Assembly: GCA_963712465.1 (NCBI GenBank)
Contig: CAVQHY010000003.1
Location: 32,952-96,951, forward strand
Source: CAVQHY01 sp963712465
GTDB lineage: Bacteria > Actinomycetota > Thermoleophilia > Gaiellales > Gaiellaceae
Length of the DNA stretch: 64,000 nucleotides
Reading direction: 5' to 3'
Part shown: one piece after another, positions 44,235-52,937 of the stretch
Position numbering within the stretch: the stretch's first letter is position 1
Layout of the letters: every line of letters begins with the position of its first letter
The notes under the pieces: generated by a model
What the model was told of the DNA's origin: nothing
The model's database searches: none
The model's input: only the letters and a program-made list of their open reading frames with translations
Position numbers and translations under genes: made by a program

Positions 44235-45485
44235 GTGATCGACCGGAAGCTCATCGCGGATTGCGTGCATTGCGGCTTCTGCCTGCCGACCTGCCCGACC
44301 TGGGCGCTCTGGAAGGAGGAGATGGACTCGCCGCGCGGGCGGATCTACCTGATGGAGGGCCTCGCCGACGGGACGCTCAGGCTCAACCCGACGGTCGTCG
44401 AGCACTTCGACCGCTGCCTCGGCTGCATGGCGTGCGTTACGGCCTGCCCGTCCGGCGTGCAGTACGACAAGCTGATCGAGCAGACGCGGACGCTGATCGA
44501 GAGCGAGTACCGCCGGCCCAAGCCGGAGCGGGCGCTTCGGTCGCTCGTCTTCCGTGTGTTTCCGTACCCCGGGCGGATGCGGAGGGCGCTGGCGCTCGCG
44601 CCGCTCGGCCGCCGAGCTCCGATGCCCCGAAAGCTCAGGCCGCTCGTCGCGCTCGCGCCGGGATGGCGGCCGACAAAGGAGGCACCGGCGCCGGTGACGC
44701 CCGCGCTGGGCGACCGGGTCGCCCGCGTCGGGCTCCTGACCGGTTGCGTGCAGAGCGTCCTCTTCGGTGACGTCAACGCGGCGACCGCGCGCGTCCTCGC
44801 CGCGGAGGGGTACGAGGTCGTCGCGCCCCGCAAGCTGCCGTGCTGCGGGGCGCTCGCCATCCACGCGGGTCGCCACGACGACGGGCTCCAGTTCGCGCGC
44901 GGCCTGATCGACGCGTTCGAGCGTGCGGCTGTCGACATCGTCGTCTCGAACGCGGCCGGCTGCGGCTCGAACCTGAAAGACTACGGTCACCTGCTCGCCG
45001 GTGATCCCTCCTACGCGGAGAGAGCCGCCGCCTTCTCGGCGCGGGCGCGTGACGTGCACGAGCTCCTCGCCGAGCGACCGCTGCGGGCCGAGCGGAGCCC
45101 GCTCGCGCTACGCGTCGCGTTCCAGGATTCGTGTCATCTCGCCCACGCCCAGCGGATCCGCGAGGCGCCGCGCGCGCTGCTGGGCTCCATCCCCTCCCTC
45201 GAGCTTCTCGAGCCCGGTGAGCAGGATCTGTGCTGCGGCTCCGCCGGCATCTACAACGTCGTCAAGCCCGAGGCCGCCGGTGAGCTCGGCGACCGCAAGG
45301 CTGCGAACGTGCTCGCTACCGAGCCGCAGGTGTACGCGAGCGCCAACCCCGGCTGCCTCGTCCAGGTGAGCGCCGCGCTTCGCCGTGCGGGACGGCCGCT
45401 GCCGGCGGTGCATCCGATCGAGCTCCTCGACGCGTCGATCCAGGGAGTGACGGCGGAGCAGGTGCTCGGGTCGGCACGGCGCTGA
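44235..45485 (+). CDS. glcF: Glycolate oxidase iron-sulfur subunit GlcF
   Basis: 416 residues. Two [4Fe-4S] ferredoxin motifs at the N-terminus (CVHCGFCLPTCP near residue 10 and CLGCMACVTACP near residue 64) followed by two cysteine-rich CCG domains (LPCCGALAIHAGR and DLCCGSAGIYN). It takes electrons from the flavin subunits to the quinone pool. GTG start with GAGGACGAG just upstream. The 63-bp spacer after glcE is G-rich. Completes glcDEF. Confidence 0.93.
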   Translation: MIDRKLIADCVHCGFCLPTCPTWALWKEEMDSPRGRIYLMEGLADGTLRLNPTVVEHFDRCLGCMACVTACPSGVQYDKLIEQTRTLIESEYRRPKPERALRSLVFRVFPYPGRMRRALALAPLGRRAPMPRKLRPLVALAPGWRPTKEAPAPVTPALGDRVARVGLLTGCVQSVLFGDVNAATARVLAAEGYEVVAPRKLPCCGALAIHAGRHDDGLQFARGLIDAFERAAVDIVVSNAAGCGSNLKDYGHLLAGDPSYAERAAAFSARARDVHELLAERPLRAERSPLALRVAFQDSCHLAHAQRIREAPRALLGSIPSLELLEPGEQDLCCGSAGIYNVVKPEAAGELGDRKAANVLATEPQVYASANPGCLVQVSAALRRAGRPLPAVHPIELLDASIQGVTAEQVLGSARR

Positions 45486-45531
45486 GGCCGAGAGCGAACC
45501 CCCGTCGTCAAGGCCGGTCATCGGCGGCGGA

Positions 45532-45577
45532 TAGACTCGTCCCGCCGATGCCTCTCGCCACGGTGCCCGCCGCGTGA
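45532..45577 (+). other. Short upstream ORF (9 codons) with its own -10, overlapping the aminotransferase start
   Basis: TAGACT at 45532-45537 is followed ten bases later by an ATG (45548) that opens a nine-codon ORF, MPLATVPAA, whose TGA (45575-45577) overlaps the GTG start of the next gene as GTGA. A leaderless mini-ORF coupled to the main gene is an inference from spacing only. Confidence 0.4.
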
Positions 45578-46677
45578 TCGCGCGCATAGCGCCTCCCGAG
45601 CGGCTGCTCTGCGGTCCAGGCCCGGCGAACGTCTCGCGACGTGTTCTCGACGCGATCAACGCGCCGATGCTCGGTCACCTCGACCCCGACTTCCGCGTGA
45701 TCATGGACGAGGTCTGCGACATGCTCGACGACGTGTACCGCAGACAGGACGGCATCTCTCTGCCGGTCTCCGGAACGGGCCACTCGGGCATGGAGGCGGG
45801 GATCGCCAACCTGATCGAGCCCGGCGACACGGCGATCGTCGGCGTCGCCGGCTTCTTCGGGGGTCGAATCGCCGAGATGTGCGAGCGCTGGGGCGCGACG
45901 GTCGTTCGCGTCGAGGCCGAGTGGGGCAGCCACATCCCACCCGCAACCCTGCTCGGTGCGCTGGACGCGAACCCGGGAGCCAGGCTTCTCGCCGTCGTCC
46001 ACGCAGAAACGTCGACCGGGATGCGCCAGCCGATCGAGGAGCTCGGCGCCGCCGTGGCTCGGACCGAGACGCTGTTCATGGTCGACGCGGTCACGGCGCT
46101 CGGCGGAATCGCCCTGCTCGCCGACGAGTGGGGGATCGATTACGCCTACTCGTGCTCGCAGAAGTGCCTCGCGTCGCCTCCGGGCCTGTCCCCCGTGACG
46201 ATCTCGAAGCGCGCCGTCGAGCGAATCGCAGCGCGCCGTGCGCCGACGAGCTTCTATCTCGATCTCGGCCTGCTGGCGAGCCACTGGCGGGAGAAGGGCT
46301 TCTACCACCACACGACGCCGATCCTGAACGTCTATGCGCTCCACGAGTCCCTGCGCGAGACGCTCGAGGAGGGTCTCGATGCGCGTTGGGCGCGTCACGC
46401 CGACGCGGGTGGCTACCTGCAGGCCGAGCTCGCAGCGCGGGGGTTCGGGCTGTTCGCGGAGGAGGGGCACAGGCTGCCGCAGCTCACCTCGGTCGTCATC
46501 CCCGACGGGCTCGACGCGAAGGAGGTCGCCGGTCGGATGCTGGTCGAGCAGGGGATCGAGATCGGCGGCGGCCTCGGCCCGGCGGCCGGCAGGATCTGGC
46601 GCATCGGGCTGATGGGCGCGAACGCGACGCGCGGGACGGCCGACCGCGTGCTCGCGGCACTCGCCGCAGTCGTTTAG
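45574..46677 (+). CDS. Alanine/serine-glyoxylate aminotransferase (class V)
   Basis: 367 residues, class V PLP enzyme of the serine-pyruvate/alanine-glyoxylate family. RLLCGPGPANVS at the start, GTGHSGMEAGIANL, and the PLP-lysine segment SCSQKCLASPPGLSP are characteristic, with the late RIGLMGANA. It converts glyoxylate to glycine with alanine or serine as donor. Directly downstream of glcDEF, which would produce its glyoxylate substrate. GTG start overlaps the end of a nine-codon ORF. Confidence 0.9.
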   Translation: MIARIAPPERLLCGPGPANVSRRVLDAINAPMLGHLDPDFRVIMDEVCDMLDDVYRRQDGISLPVSGTGHSGMEAGIANLIEPGDTAIVGVAGFFGGRIAEMCERWGATVVRVEAEWGSHIPPATLLGALDANPGARLLAVVHAETSTGMRQPIEELGAAVARTETLFMVDAVTALGGIALLADEWGIDYAYSCSQKCLASPPGLSPVTISKRAVERIAARRAPTSFYLDLGLLASHWREKGFYHHTTPILNVYALHESLRETLEEGLDARWARHADAGGYLQAELAARGFGLFAEEGHRLPQLTSVVIPDGLDAKEVAGRMLVEQGIEIGGGLGPAAGRIWRIGLMGANATRGTADRVLAALAAVV

Positions 46678-46752
46678 CTCGGGGGCGCTGCCCCGCACCC
46701 TGCACGGAGCTCCTCCATCTGAAGAGAAGGCAGGTGACACGCAGCGACGCGC

Positions 46753-46758
46753 TATCCT
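46753..46758 (+). promoter_or_regulatory. Predicted -10 element of sucA
   Basis: TATCCT ends eight bases before the GTG at 46767, which selects this start; the frame is open for a long way upstream through the aminotransferase gene but is only a shadow there. Confidence 0.45.
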
Positions 46759-46766
46759 CGACCAGC

Positions 46767-49673
46767 GTGGAGCAAACGCACCACGAAGACGTGAACTCCG
46801 GCTTCGTCCAGGAGCTCCTCGCTGATTACCTCAACGCCCCCGAGTCGGTCGACCCGGAGTGGCGCTCGTACTTCGAGTCGCACCCCGAGGTGCTGATCGA
46901 GCACTCGCCTCTCCTCGAGCGCCTGCGCGCGCGCGGGCTCTTTGCGAACGGGCAGGGCAACGGCGCGGCCGTGGAGGCCCGGGCCGAGGCCGTCCCGGCA
47001 ACGCCCACCGCATCGATCCAGCCCCTCCTCCCCGTGCCCGCCCCGCCGATGGCACCGGCGGAGCCTGATCGGACGCTCCTCGGAGCCGTTGCTGCGGCCA
47101 TGGCGTTGGTCAAGGCCCACCGGATGCACGGCCATCTTGCTGCGCGTCTCGATCCGCTCGGATCAGAGCCGCCCGGCGACCCGGCGCTCGATCCCGATCG
47201 GCTCGAGCCCCGGCTGACGCCAGAGCTGCAGGCGCGGGTGCCCGCAGGGATCCTGCGCACGTATGTCCCCGGCGAGACGCTTGCCGACATCCTGCCGCGG
47301 CTGCGAGAGACCTACTGCGGGACGATGGCCTACGAGATCGAGCACATCTCCAATCACGAGCAACGCGTGTGGCTGCGTCGCGCGATCGAGTCCCGAACGT
47401 ACCGGGGAGCGCTCCCCCTTGGCCGGCGGGTTGCTCTCCTCGAACGCCTCTCGCAGGTCGAGGGCTTCGAGCGCTACCTGCACCGGGCGTTTCTCGGTCA
47501 GAAGCAGTTCTCGCTCGAGGGGCTTGATGTGATGGTGCCGATGCTCGAAGAGGCGATCGAGCTCGCGGCCGCTGCCGGCGCGCGCGAGGTGCATATCGGC
47601 ATGGCGCACCGCGGTCGCCTCAACGTGCTGGCGCACATCATCGACCGGCCCTACGGCGAGCTCCTCCGCGAGTTCGAGGGCGAGAAGATGTTCGAGGCGG
47701 TGACCTCGGATCCCGAGGGCGGATCCGGGGACGTCAAGTACCACCTCGGCGCGATGGCGCAGCGTGCGACTTCCGCCGGCGAGATCAAGGTCAACCTCGC
47801 TCCCAACCCGAGCCATCTCGAGTACATCAACCCCGTCGTCGAGGGGAAGACCCGCGCCGACCAGACCGACCGGTCGGGAGGCGCCGGCACCCACGACCCG
47901 AAGGCAGCCCTCGCGCTGCTCATCCACGGCGATGCCGCGTTCCCGGGCCAGGGCGTGGTGGCCGAGACGCTCAATCTCCAGGCGCTGCATGGCTATGCGA
48001 CCGGCGGAACGCTGCACCTGATCGCCAACAACCAGGTCGGGTTTACGACCGATCCGGACGAGGGCCGCTCGACCCGCTACTCCAGCGACCTCGCCAAGGG
48101 CTTCGACGCTCCGATCGTCCATGTCAACGCCGACGACCCCGATGCTGCGATCTCGGCAATCCGGCTCGCGATGGCGTTTCGCGACCGATTCGGCCACGAC
48201 GCGGTGGTCGACCTCGTCGGCTATCGCCGCTACGGCCACAACGAGGGGGACGAGCCCGCGTACACGCAGCCGCTCATGGCCGAGGCGATCGCGGCTCATC
48301 CGAGCGTCTTCGAACTTTACGCGGAGCGGCTTCAGCGCGTCGGCGTAGTCGGCGCGACCGAGATCGAGGACATGGTCGAGAGCGCGCAGGCCAGCATGCG
48401 CAGCGCACACGATGTCCTCAAGGAGGAGATCGCGGCGGGCCGTTCCCAGGAGCGCAGGGAGGACCGTCTCGTCCGAGGCGCGACCACGGAGATCGAGACG
48501 GCTGTCCCGGTCGAGACGCTACGGAAGCTGAACGACCAGCTCCTGGTCGTGCCCGCGGGGTTCACGACCCATCCGAAGCTCCACCAGCAGCTCGAGCGCC
48601 GGCGCGACGCGCTCGGCGAGGAAGGGGGAATCGACTGGGCACAGGCCGAGGCGCTCGCCTTCGCCAGCCTCCTCCGCGAGGGAAAGCCGGTGCGGCTCAC
48701 CGGTCAGGACACCGAGCGCGGAACGTTCTCCCACCGTCACCTCGTGCTCCACGACGCGAAGACGGGCGAGACCTGGGCGCCGATCCAGCACCTTCCCGAA
48801 GCGACGGCGTCGTTCGAGGTCTACAACTCCCCGCTCTCCGAGACTGCGCCGCTGGGTTTCGAGTTCGGGTATGCGGTGGCGGCCCCCGAGGCGCTCGTGC
48901 TCTGGGAGGCGCAGTTCGGCGACTTCGTCAACTCGGCGCAGGTGATCGTCGACCAGTTCATCGTCTCGGGGCACTCGAAATGGCACAAGACATCTCGCCT
49001 GACGCTCCTGCTCCCGCACGGCTACGAGGGGAACGGGCCCGAGCACTCGAGTGCCAGGATGGAGCGTTTCCTCCAGCTCTCAGCGCAGGAGAACATCCGG
49101 CTTGTCAACTGCTCGACGGCGGCGCAGTACTTCCACGTGCTCCGCCGTCAGGCGCAGCATCCAGTGTCCCGGCCGCTCGTGATCATGACGCCGAAGGGCC
49201 TGCTGCGACTGCGGCAGGCGACGTCGACGCTCGGGGAGCTCGCCGACGGGAGCTTCCGCTTGCTGATCGACGACCCGTCCCTCGACGACGAGGGCAGACA
49301 TCGCGCCTCGCGCCTGGTGCTCTGCTCGGGGAAGCTCTACTACGACATCGTGGGTCACGAGCGACATGCGGAGACCAACGGGCTCGCCGTCGCCAGGCTC
49401 GAGCAGCTCTACCCGTTCCCGGTCGCGGCCTATGCCGACCTGCTGGCCCGGTACCCGAACCTCAGCGAGGTCGTTTGGGCTCAGGAGGAGCCGCAGAACA
49501 TGGGCGGTTGGCGGGCGATCCGCCACCGGCTCGAGGAGAGCCTTCCGAGCGGTGTGCGACTGCGTTTCGTCGGCCGGCCCTGGCGCGCGAGTACGAGCGA
49601 GGGGTATCCCACCGCGCACCTGCGCGAGCAGGATCGCATCGTCCGCGAGGCCCTCGCCGTCCCCACGGCCTAG
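46767..49673 (+). CDS. sucA: 2-oxoglutarate dehydrogenase E1 component
   Basis: 968 residues, the thiamine-dependent decarboxylase of the 2-oxoglutarate dehydrogenase complex. The N-terminal SGFVQELLADYLNAPESVDPEWRSYFES is the E2-docking segment; then HRMHGHLAARLDPLG, GMAHRGRLNVLAHI, VHVNADDPDA and GHNEGDEPAYTQPLM (thiamine/acceptor site). The C-terminal part has HGYEGNGPEHSSARMERFLQL. Length is normal for stand-alone SucA; it lacks the fused acyltransferase domain of mycobacterial Kgd, so it needs a separate E2. The candidate E2 in this window is at 17.6-19.1 kb. Confidence 0.95.
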   Translation: MEQTHHEDVNSGFVQELLADYLNAPESVDPEWRSYFESHPEVLIEHSPLLERLRARGLFANGQGNGAAVEARAEAVPATPTASIQPLLPVPAPPMAPAEPDRTLLGAVAAAMALVKAHRMHGHLAARLDPLGSEPPGDPALDPDRLEPRLTPELQARVPAGILRTYVPGETLADILPRLRETYCGTMAYEIEHISNHEQRVWLRRAIESRTYRGALPLGRRVALLERLSQVEGFERYLHRAFLGQKQFSLEGLDVMVPMLEEAIELAAAAGAREVHIGMAHRGRLNVLAHIIDRPYGELLREFEGEKMFEAVTSDPEGGSGDVKYHLGAMAQRATSAGEIKVNLAPNPSHLEYINPVVEGKTRADQTDRSGGAGTHDPKAALALLIHGDAAFPGQGVVAETLNLQALHGYATGGTLHLIANNQVGFTTDPDEGRSTRYSSDLAKGFDAPIVHVNADDPDAAISAIRLAMAFRDRFGHDAVVDLVGYRRYGHNEGDEPAYTQPLMAEAIAAHPSVFELYAERLQRVGVVGATEIEDMVESAQASMRSAHDVLKEEIAAGRSQERREDRLVRGATTEIETAVPVETLRKLNDQLLVVPAGFTTHPKLHQQLERRRDALGEEGGIDWAQAEALAFASLLREGKPVRLTGQDTERGTFSHRHLVLHDAKTGETWAPIQHLPEATASFEVYNSPLSETAPLGFEFGYAVAAPEALVLWEAQFGDFVNSAQVIVDQFIVSGHSKWHKTSRLTLLLPHGYEGNGPEHSSARMERFLQLSAQENIRLVNCSTAAQYFHVLRRQAQHPVSRPLVIMTPKGLLRLRQATSTLGELADGSFRLLIDDPSLDDEGRHRASRLVLCSGKLYYDIVGHERHAETNGLAVARLEQLYPFPVAAYADLLARYPNLSEVVWAQEEPQNMGGWRAIRHRLEESLPSGVRLRFVGRPWRASTSEGYPTAHLREQDRIVREALAVPTA

Positions 49674-49687
49674 CCTCTGGGCTCCCT

Positions 49688-49703
49688 CCCCCGAAGGGGG
49701 GTT
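49688..49703 (+). terminator. Weak hairpin terminator after sucA
   Basis: CCCCC-GAA-GGGGG(G)TT directly after the sucA stop. The stem is short (five bp) with two T residues; a termination role is likely but not certain. Confidence 0.45.
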
Positions 49704-49748
49704 ACCCGTCGGACGCGGTGCGTCGATGCTCGTCGTGATCGGACACGA

Positions 49749-51827
49749 ATGCGTGCGGCAAGAGAGATCCTCGCGCGGACGACCTGGCCCGCGCTCGCGG
49801 CCTGGAGTCTTGCCTTTGCCGCCCTCGCCGCCCACGGCTGTTACTCCCTCGGGCTCGGCTCGGGCGCGGACGACGCGTTCAACATCTGGGTCTACACGGG
49901 TCTGATCGTCTTCTCGGCGGTCGCCTGCCTAGCGCGGGCCGCGACTGTCCGCGTCGATCGTGTGGCCTGGGCCATCCTCGGCGTCGGCCTGCTCTTCTGG
50001 TCGGCGGGCGAGGCGACGTGGTCGATGTATCTGTCGGGCCTGGAGGAGCCGCCGTACCCGTCGATCGCTGACGCCTTCTACCTCGCCTACTACCCGCTCG
50101 CGTACGTCGCCGTGATCCTGCTCGTCCGCTCGAACATCCGCGACTTCGCACGAAGCCTCTGGCTCGACGGCCTAATCGCGGCGCTCGCCGTGGCGGCGCT
50201 CGGAACCGCGGTCCTCTTCCAGGCGGTGCTCGATGCGACCGAGGGAACTTCAGCCGCAGTCGCTACGAACCTCGCCTACCCCCTTGCGGACATCCTCATG
50301 GTCGCGCTGATTCTCGGAGTCTTCGCGCTCACGGGCTGGCGGCCGGGGCGGATGTGGCTCTTCCTCGGCTTCGGCATGGCCGTGAACGCGGTCGCCGACG
50401 GCATCTACCTGTACGAGGCGGCAGCCGGGACCTACATCGAGGGGACGATCCTCGACACGCTGTGGCCTGCCTCGACGCTGCTGCTCGCGGTCGCCGCGTG
50501 GCAGCGCACGCGAGGCTCGCAGACGATCCGGCTCGAAGGCAGGCGACTCCTCGTCGTGCCGACGGCGTTCGGCCTCGTCGGGCTCGGCGTGCTCGTCTAC
50601 GACCACTTCCACCGCGTCAACACGCTCTCGCTCCTGCTCGCGACCTCCACCCTCCTCGTCGTCACGCTGCGCTTCGCGCTCACGTTCCTCGAGAACCAGC
50701 GCATCCTCGAGCGGATTCGCGAGCAGGCGGTCACCGACATGCTCACGAGCCTCGGCAACCGGCGCCGCCTGATGGGCGACCTCGAGGAGACGCTTGCACA
50801 TCCGCGCGGGCCGGGGATGCTCCTCGTGCTCGACCTCGACGGCTTCAAGGCGTACAACGACACCTACGGTCATCCTGCCGGAGACGCGCTGCTCGCCCGT
50901 CTCGGGCGCAAGCTCGCGGGCGCGCTGCCCCACGGCGGCGCGGGCTACCGGCTGGGCGGTGACGAGTTCTGTGTCCTGCTCCCCCGCCCGGACGCCGGCG
51001 CCGAAGAGGTCGTCGACGCGCTCGTGCGGGCGCTCTCCGAGCAGGGTGAGGCGTTTTCGATCACGAGCTCGTTCGGAGCCGTCTTCGTGCCGGACGAGAC
51101 GACCAGCTCCGCCCAGGCGCTCCGGATCGCCGATCAGCGTCTCTACGCGCAGAAGCAGCGCAAGCGTCTGTCTGCCGGAAGCCAGAGCCACGATGTCCTG
51201 CTCAGGGCTCTATACGAGCGCGAGCCGCAGCTTCACGATCATGTTCGGGACGTCGCCGGTCTTGCGGAAGCGACCGGCCGCCGCCTCGGTCTCGGCCCCG
51301 ACGAGCTCGACGATCTCGCACGCGCGGCCGAGCTGCACGACATCGGCAAGATCGCCATCCCCGACGCGATTCTCAGGAAGCCCGGCCCGCTGGAGGAGGA
51401 CGAGCGCCGGTTCATCGAGAAGCACACGATCATCGGCGAGCGGATCGTCTCCGCGGCGCCGGCGCTGCTGCGCGTGTCACGCATCGTGCGCTCGACGCAC
51501 GAGCGCTGGGACGGAGCCGGTTATCCCGACGGCCTCGAGGGCGAGCAGATCCCGCTCGGCGGGCGGATCATCGCCGTGTGCGACACGTACTGCTCGATGA
51601 TCGACGAACGGCCCTACGGACGGGCCGTCGGACACGAGCGGGCGCTCGAGGAGCTCCGCCGCTGTGCGGGCACGCAGTTCGATCCCGCTGTCGTCGGCGC
51701 CTTCTGCGACGCGGTCGGCAACGGCTGGGCCGGTCTCGCCGCGCGGCAGTCCCGACGCGACGACGCCACACTCGCGCGGGAGGGGCTGTCTCTCCTGCGC
51801 AAGATCAGCGGCTCGGACGAGCTCTAG
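49749..51827 (+). CDS. Membrane-bound GGDEF plus HD-GYP protein
   Basis: 692 residues. About nine or ten hydrophobic helices fill residues 1-315, then a GGDEF diguanylate cyclase domain with intact GGDEF (403-407), then an HD-GYP phosphodiesterase domain with HDIGKIAIPD (530-539) and ERWDGAGYPDGL (GYP at 591-593). Such fusions make and break cyclic di-GMP. The usual inhibitory RxxD motif before GGDEF is absent. The membrane part resembles no named sensor that I know. ATG start; the 75-bp gap after sucA holds a weak hairpin. Confidence 0.9.
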   Translation: MRAAREILARTTWPALAAWSLAFAALAAHGCYSLGLGSGADDAFNIWVYTGLIVFSAVACLARAATVRVDRVAWAILGVGLLFWSAGEATWSMYLSGLEEPPYPSIADAFYLAYYPLAYVAVILLVRSNIRDFARSLWLDGLIAALAVAALGTAVLFQAVLDATEGTSAAVATNLAYPLADILMVALILGVFALTGWRPGRMWLFLGFGMAVNAVADGIYLYEAAAGTYIEGTILDTLWPASTLLLAVAAWQRTRGSQTIRLEGRRLLVVPTAFGLVGLGVLVYDHFHRVNTLSLLLATSTLLVVTLRFALTFLENQRILERIREQAVTDMLTSLGNRRRLMGDLEETLAHPRGPGMLLVLDLDGFKAYNDTYGHPAGDALLARLGRKLAGALPHGGAGYRLGGDEFCVLLPRPDAGAEEVVDALVRALSEQGEAFSITSSFGAVFVPDETTSSAQALRIADQRLYAQKQRKRLSAGSQSHDVLLRALYEREPQLHDHVRDVAGLAEATGRRLGLGPDELDDLARAAELHDIGKIAIPDAILRKPGPLEEDERRFIEKHTIIGERIVSAAPALLRVSRIVRSTHERWDGAGYPDGLEGEQIPLGGRIIAVCDTYCSMIDERPYGRAVGHERALEELRRCAGTQFDPAVVGAFCDAVGNGWAGLAARQSRRDDATLAREGLSLLRKISGSDEL

Positions 51828-51845
51828 CCTGCGCCGTCGCGCCGG

Positions 51846-51851
51846 TAGGAT
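51846..51851 (+). promoter_or_regulatory. Predicted -10 element of the L,D-transpeptidase gene
   Basis: TAGGAT ends nine bases before the GTG at 51861, again with no ribosome binding site in between. Confidence 0.4.
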
Positions 51852-51860
51852 CCGCGGTCG

Positions 51861-52937
51861 GTGACACGCGCGCTCGCGTTTCTTGTCGCAGTCGTCACCG
51901 TGGCGTCCACCGCGCCCCCGGCGGCGGCCGCCCCGGATCGCGGTGCGGCGACGGTGAAGGTGTTCTTTCTGCTCGGCGAGCAGCTCGTTCCGGTTCAGCG
52001 AGACGGGGTGACCATTCAGGACGCGCTGGCCGCGCTGCTTGCGGGCCCGACGGCTGACGAGGCGGCAAACGGCGTGACGAGCGCGATCCCGCCGGGGTCG
52101 CCGCTCTACTCGGTCACGGTGGTGAACGGCCTCGCGACGGTCGACCTCGGCGAGAAGGTCACCCTCGGCACCGACGGCGAGGTGCTGGCGTCGAGGCTCA
52201 CTCAGCTCGTGTCGACGGCGGCATCGGTCCCGGGTGTGAAGAGGGTGCAGGTGCTGATCAAGGGGGGCGTGCCGCTCGGCCTCTTCCCGGGGTTCAACCT
52301 CGCCAGGCCCGTCACGCTCGCGGACGTGCGGCGACCCAACGTGCCGCCCCCCGTGAATCCGACTCCCGCGGGCGGCGCCCCGACGGATTCCACCCGGGCG
52401 ATCCAGCAGCGTCTCGCCGACCTGGGCTATCTCGCCCCGAGTGCGGTCGACGGGATCGAGGGGCCCGCGACGACCTTCGCGATCCAGGCGTTCCAGAAGT
52501 GGGAGGGGCTGCCCCGTGACGGCATCGCCGGGCCGCAGACGAAGTCCGCACTCACTGCCGCTGCGCGACCGACGCCGATCCAGATCGGCAGCGGACGCCG
52601 CGTCGAGGTGCTCCTCGACCGTCAGCTCGTGCTGCTCATCGATGGGAGCAACGTCGTGCGGACGATTCCGGTGTCGACGGGGAAGCCCGGCTACGAGACC
52701 CCGCCCGGCGTCTACAAGGTCTATTCGAAGCAGGAGCGCTCGTGGTCCGTGCCGTACCGGGTGTGGCTTCCGTGGGCGAGCTACTTCAACGGTGGCATCG
52801 CGTTCCACGAGTATCCCGAGGTGCCCGTGGAATCGGCCTCGCACGGCTGTGTGCGCGTTCCCCTGGGGGACGCGCAGTACCTCTACGGCCAGACGCCGCC
52901 CGGAACTCCCGTGGTCGTGCTGGCGACCTCGCGATGA
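51861..52937 (+). CDS. L,D-transpeptidase with GerMN and peptidoglycan-binding domains
   Basis: 358 residues: signal peptide (cleavage near AAAAP), a GerMN-type domain (about 28-150, VKVFFLLGEQLVPV ... RVQVLIKGGVPLG), a peptidoglycan-binding type 1 domain (about 172-230, IQQRLADLGYLAPSAVDGIEGPAT), and a YkuD catalytic domain (about 240-356) with HEYPE and the catalytic Cys in SHGCVRVP. It forms 3-3 cross-links in peptidoglycan outside the membrane. GTG start. The stop overlaps the next gene (ATGA). The GerMN part is not usual in L,D-transpeptidases. Confidence 0.9.
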   Translation: MTRALAFLVAVVTVASTAPPAAAAPDRGAATVKVFFLLGEQLVPVQRDGVTIQDALAALLAGPTADEAANGVTSAIPPGSPLYSVTVVNGLATVDLGEKVTLGTDGEVLASRLTQLVSTAASVPGVKRVQVLIKGGVPLGLFPGFNLARPVTLADVRRPNVPPPVNPTPAGGAPTDSTRAIQQRLADLGYLAPSAVDGIEGPATTFAIQAFQKWEGLPRDGIAGPQTKSALTAAARPTPIQIGSGRRVEVLLDRQLVLLIDGSNVVRTIPVSTGKPGYETPPGVYKVYSKQERSWSVPYRVWLPWASYFNGGIAFHEYPEVPVESASHGCVRVPLGDAQYLYGQTPPGTPVVVLATSR

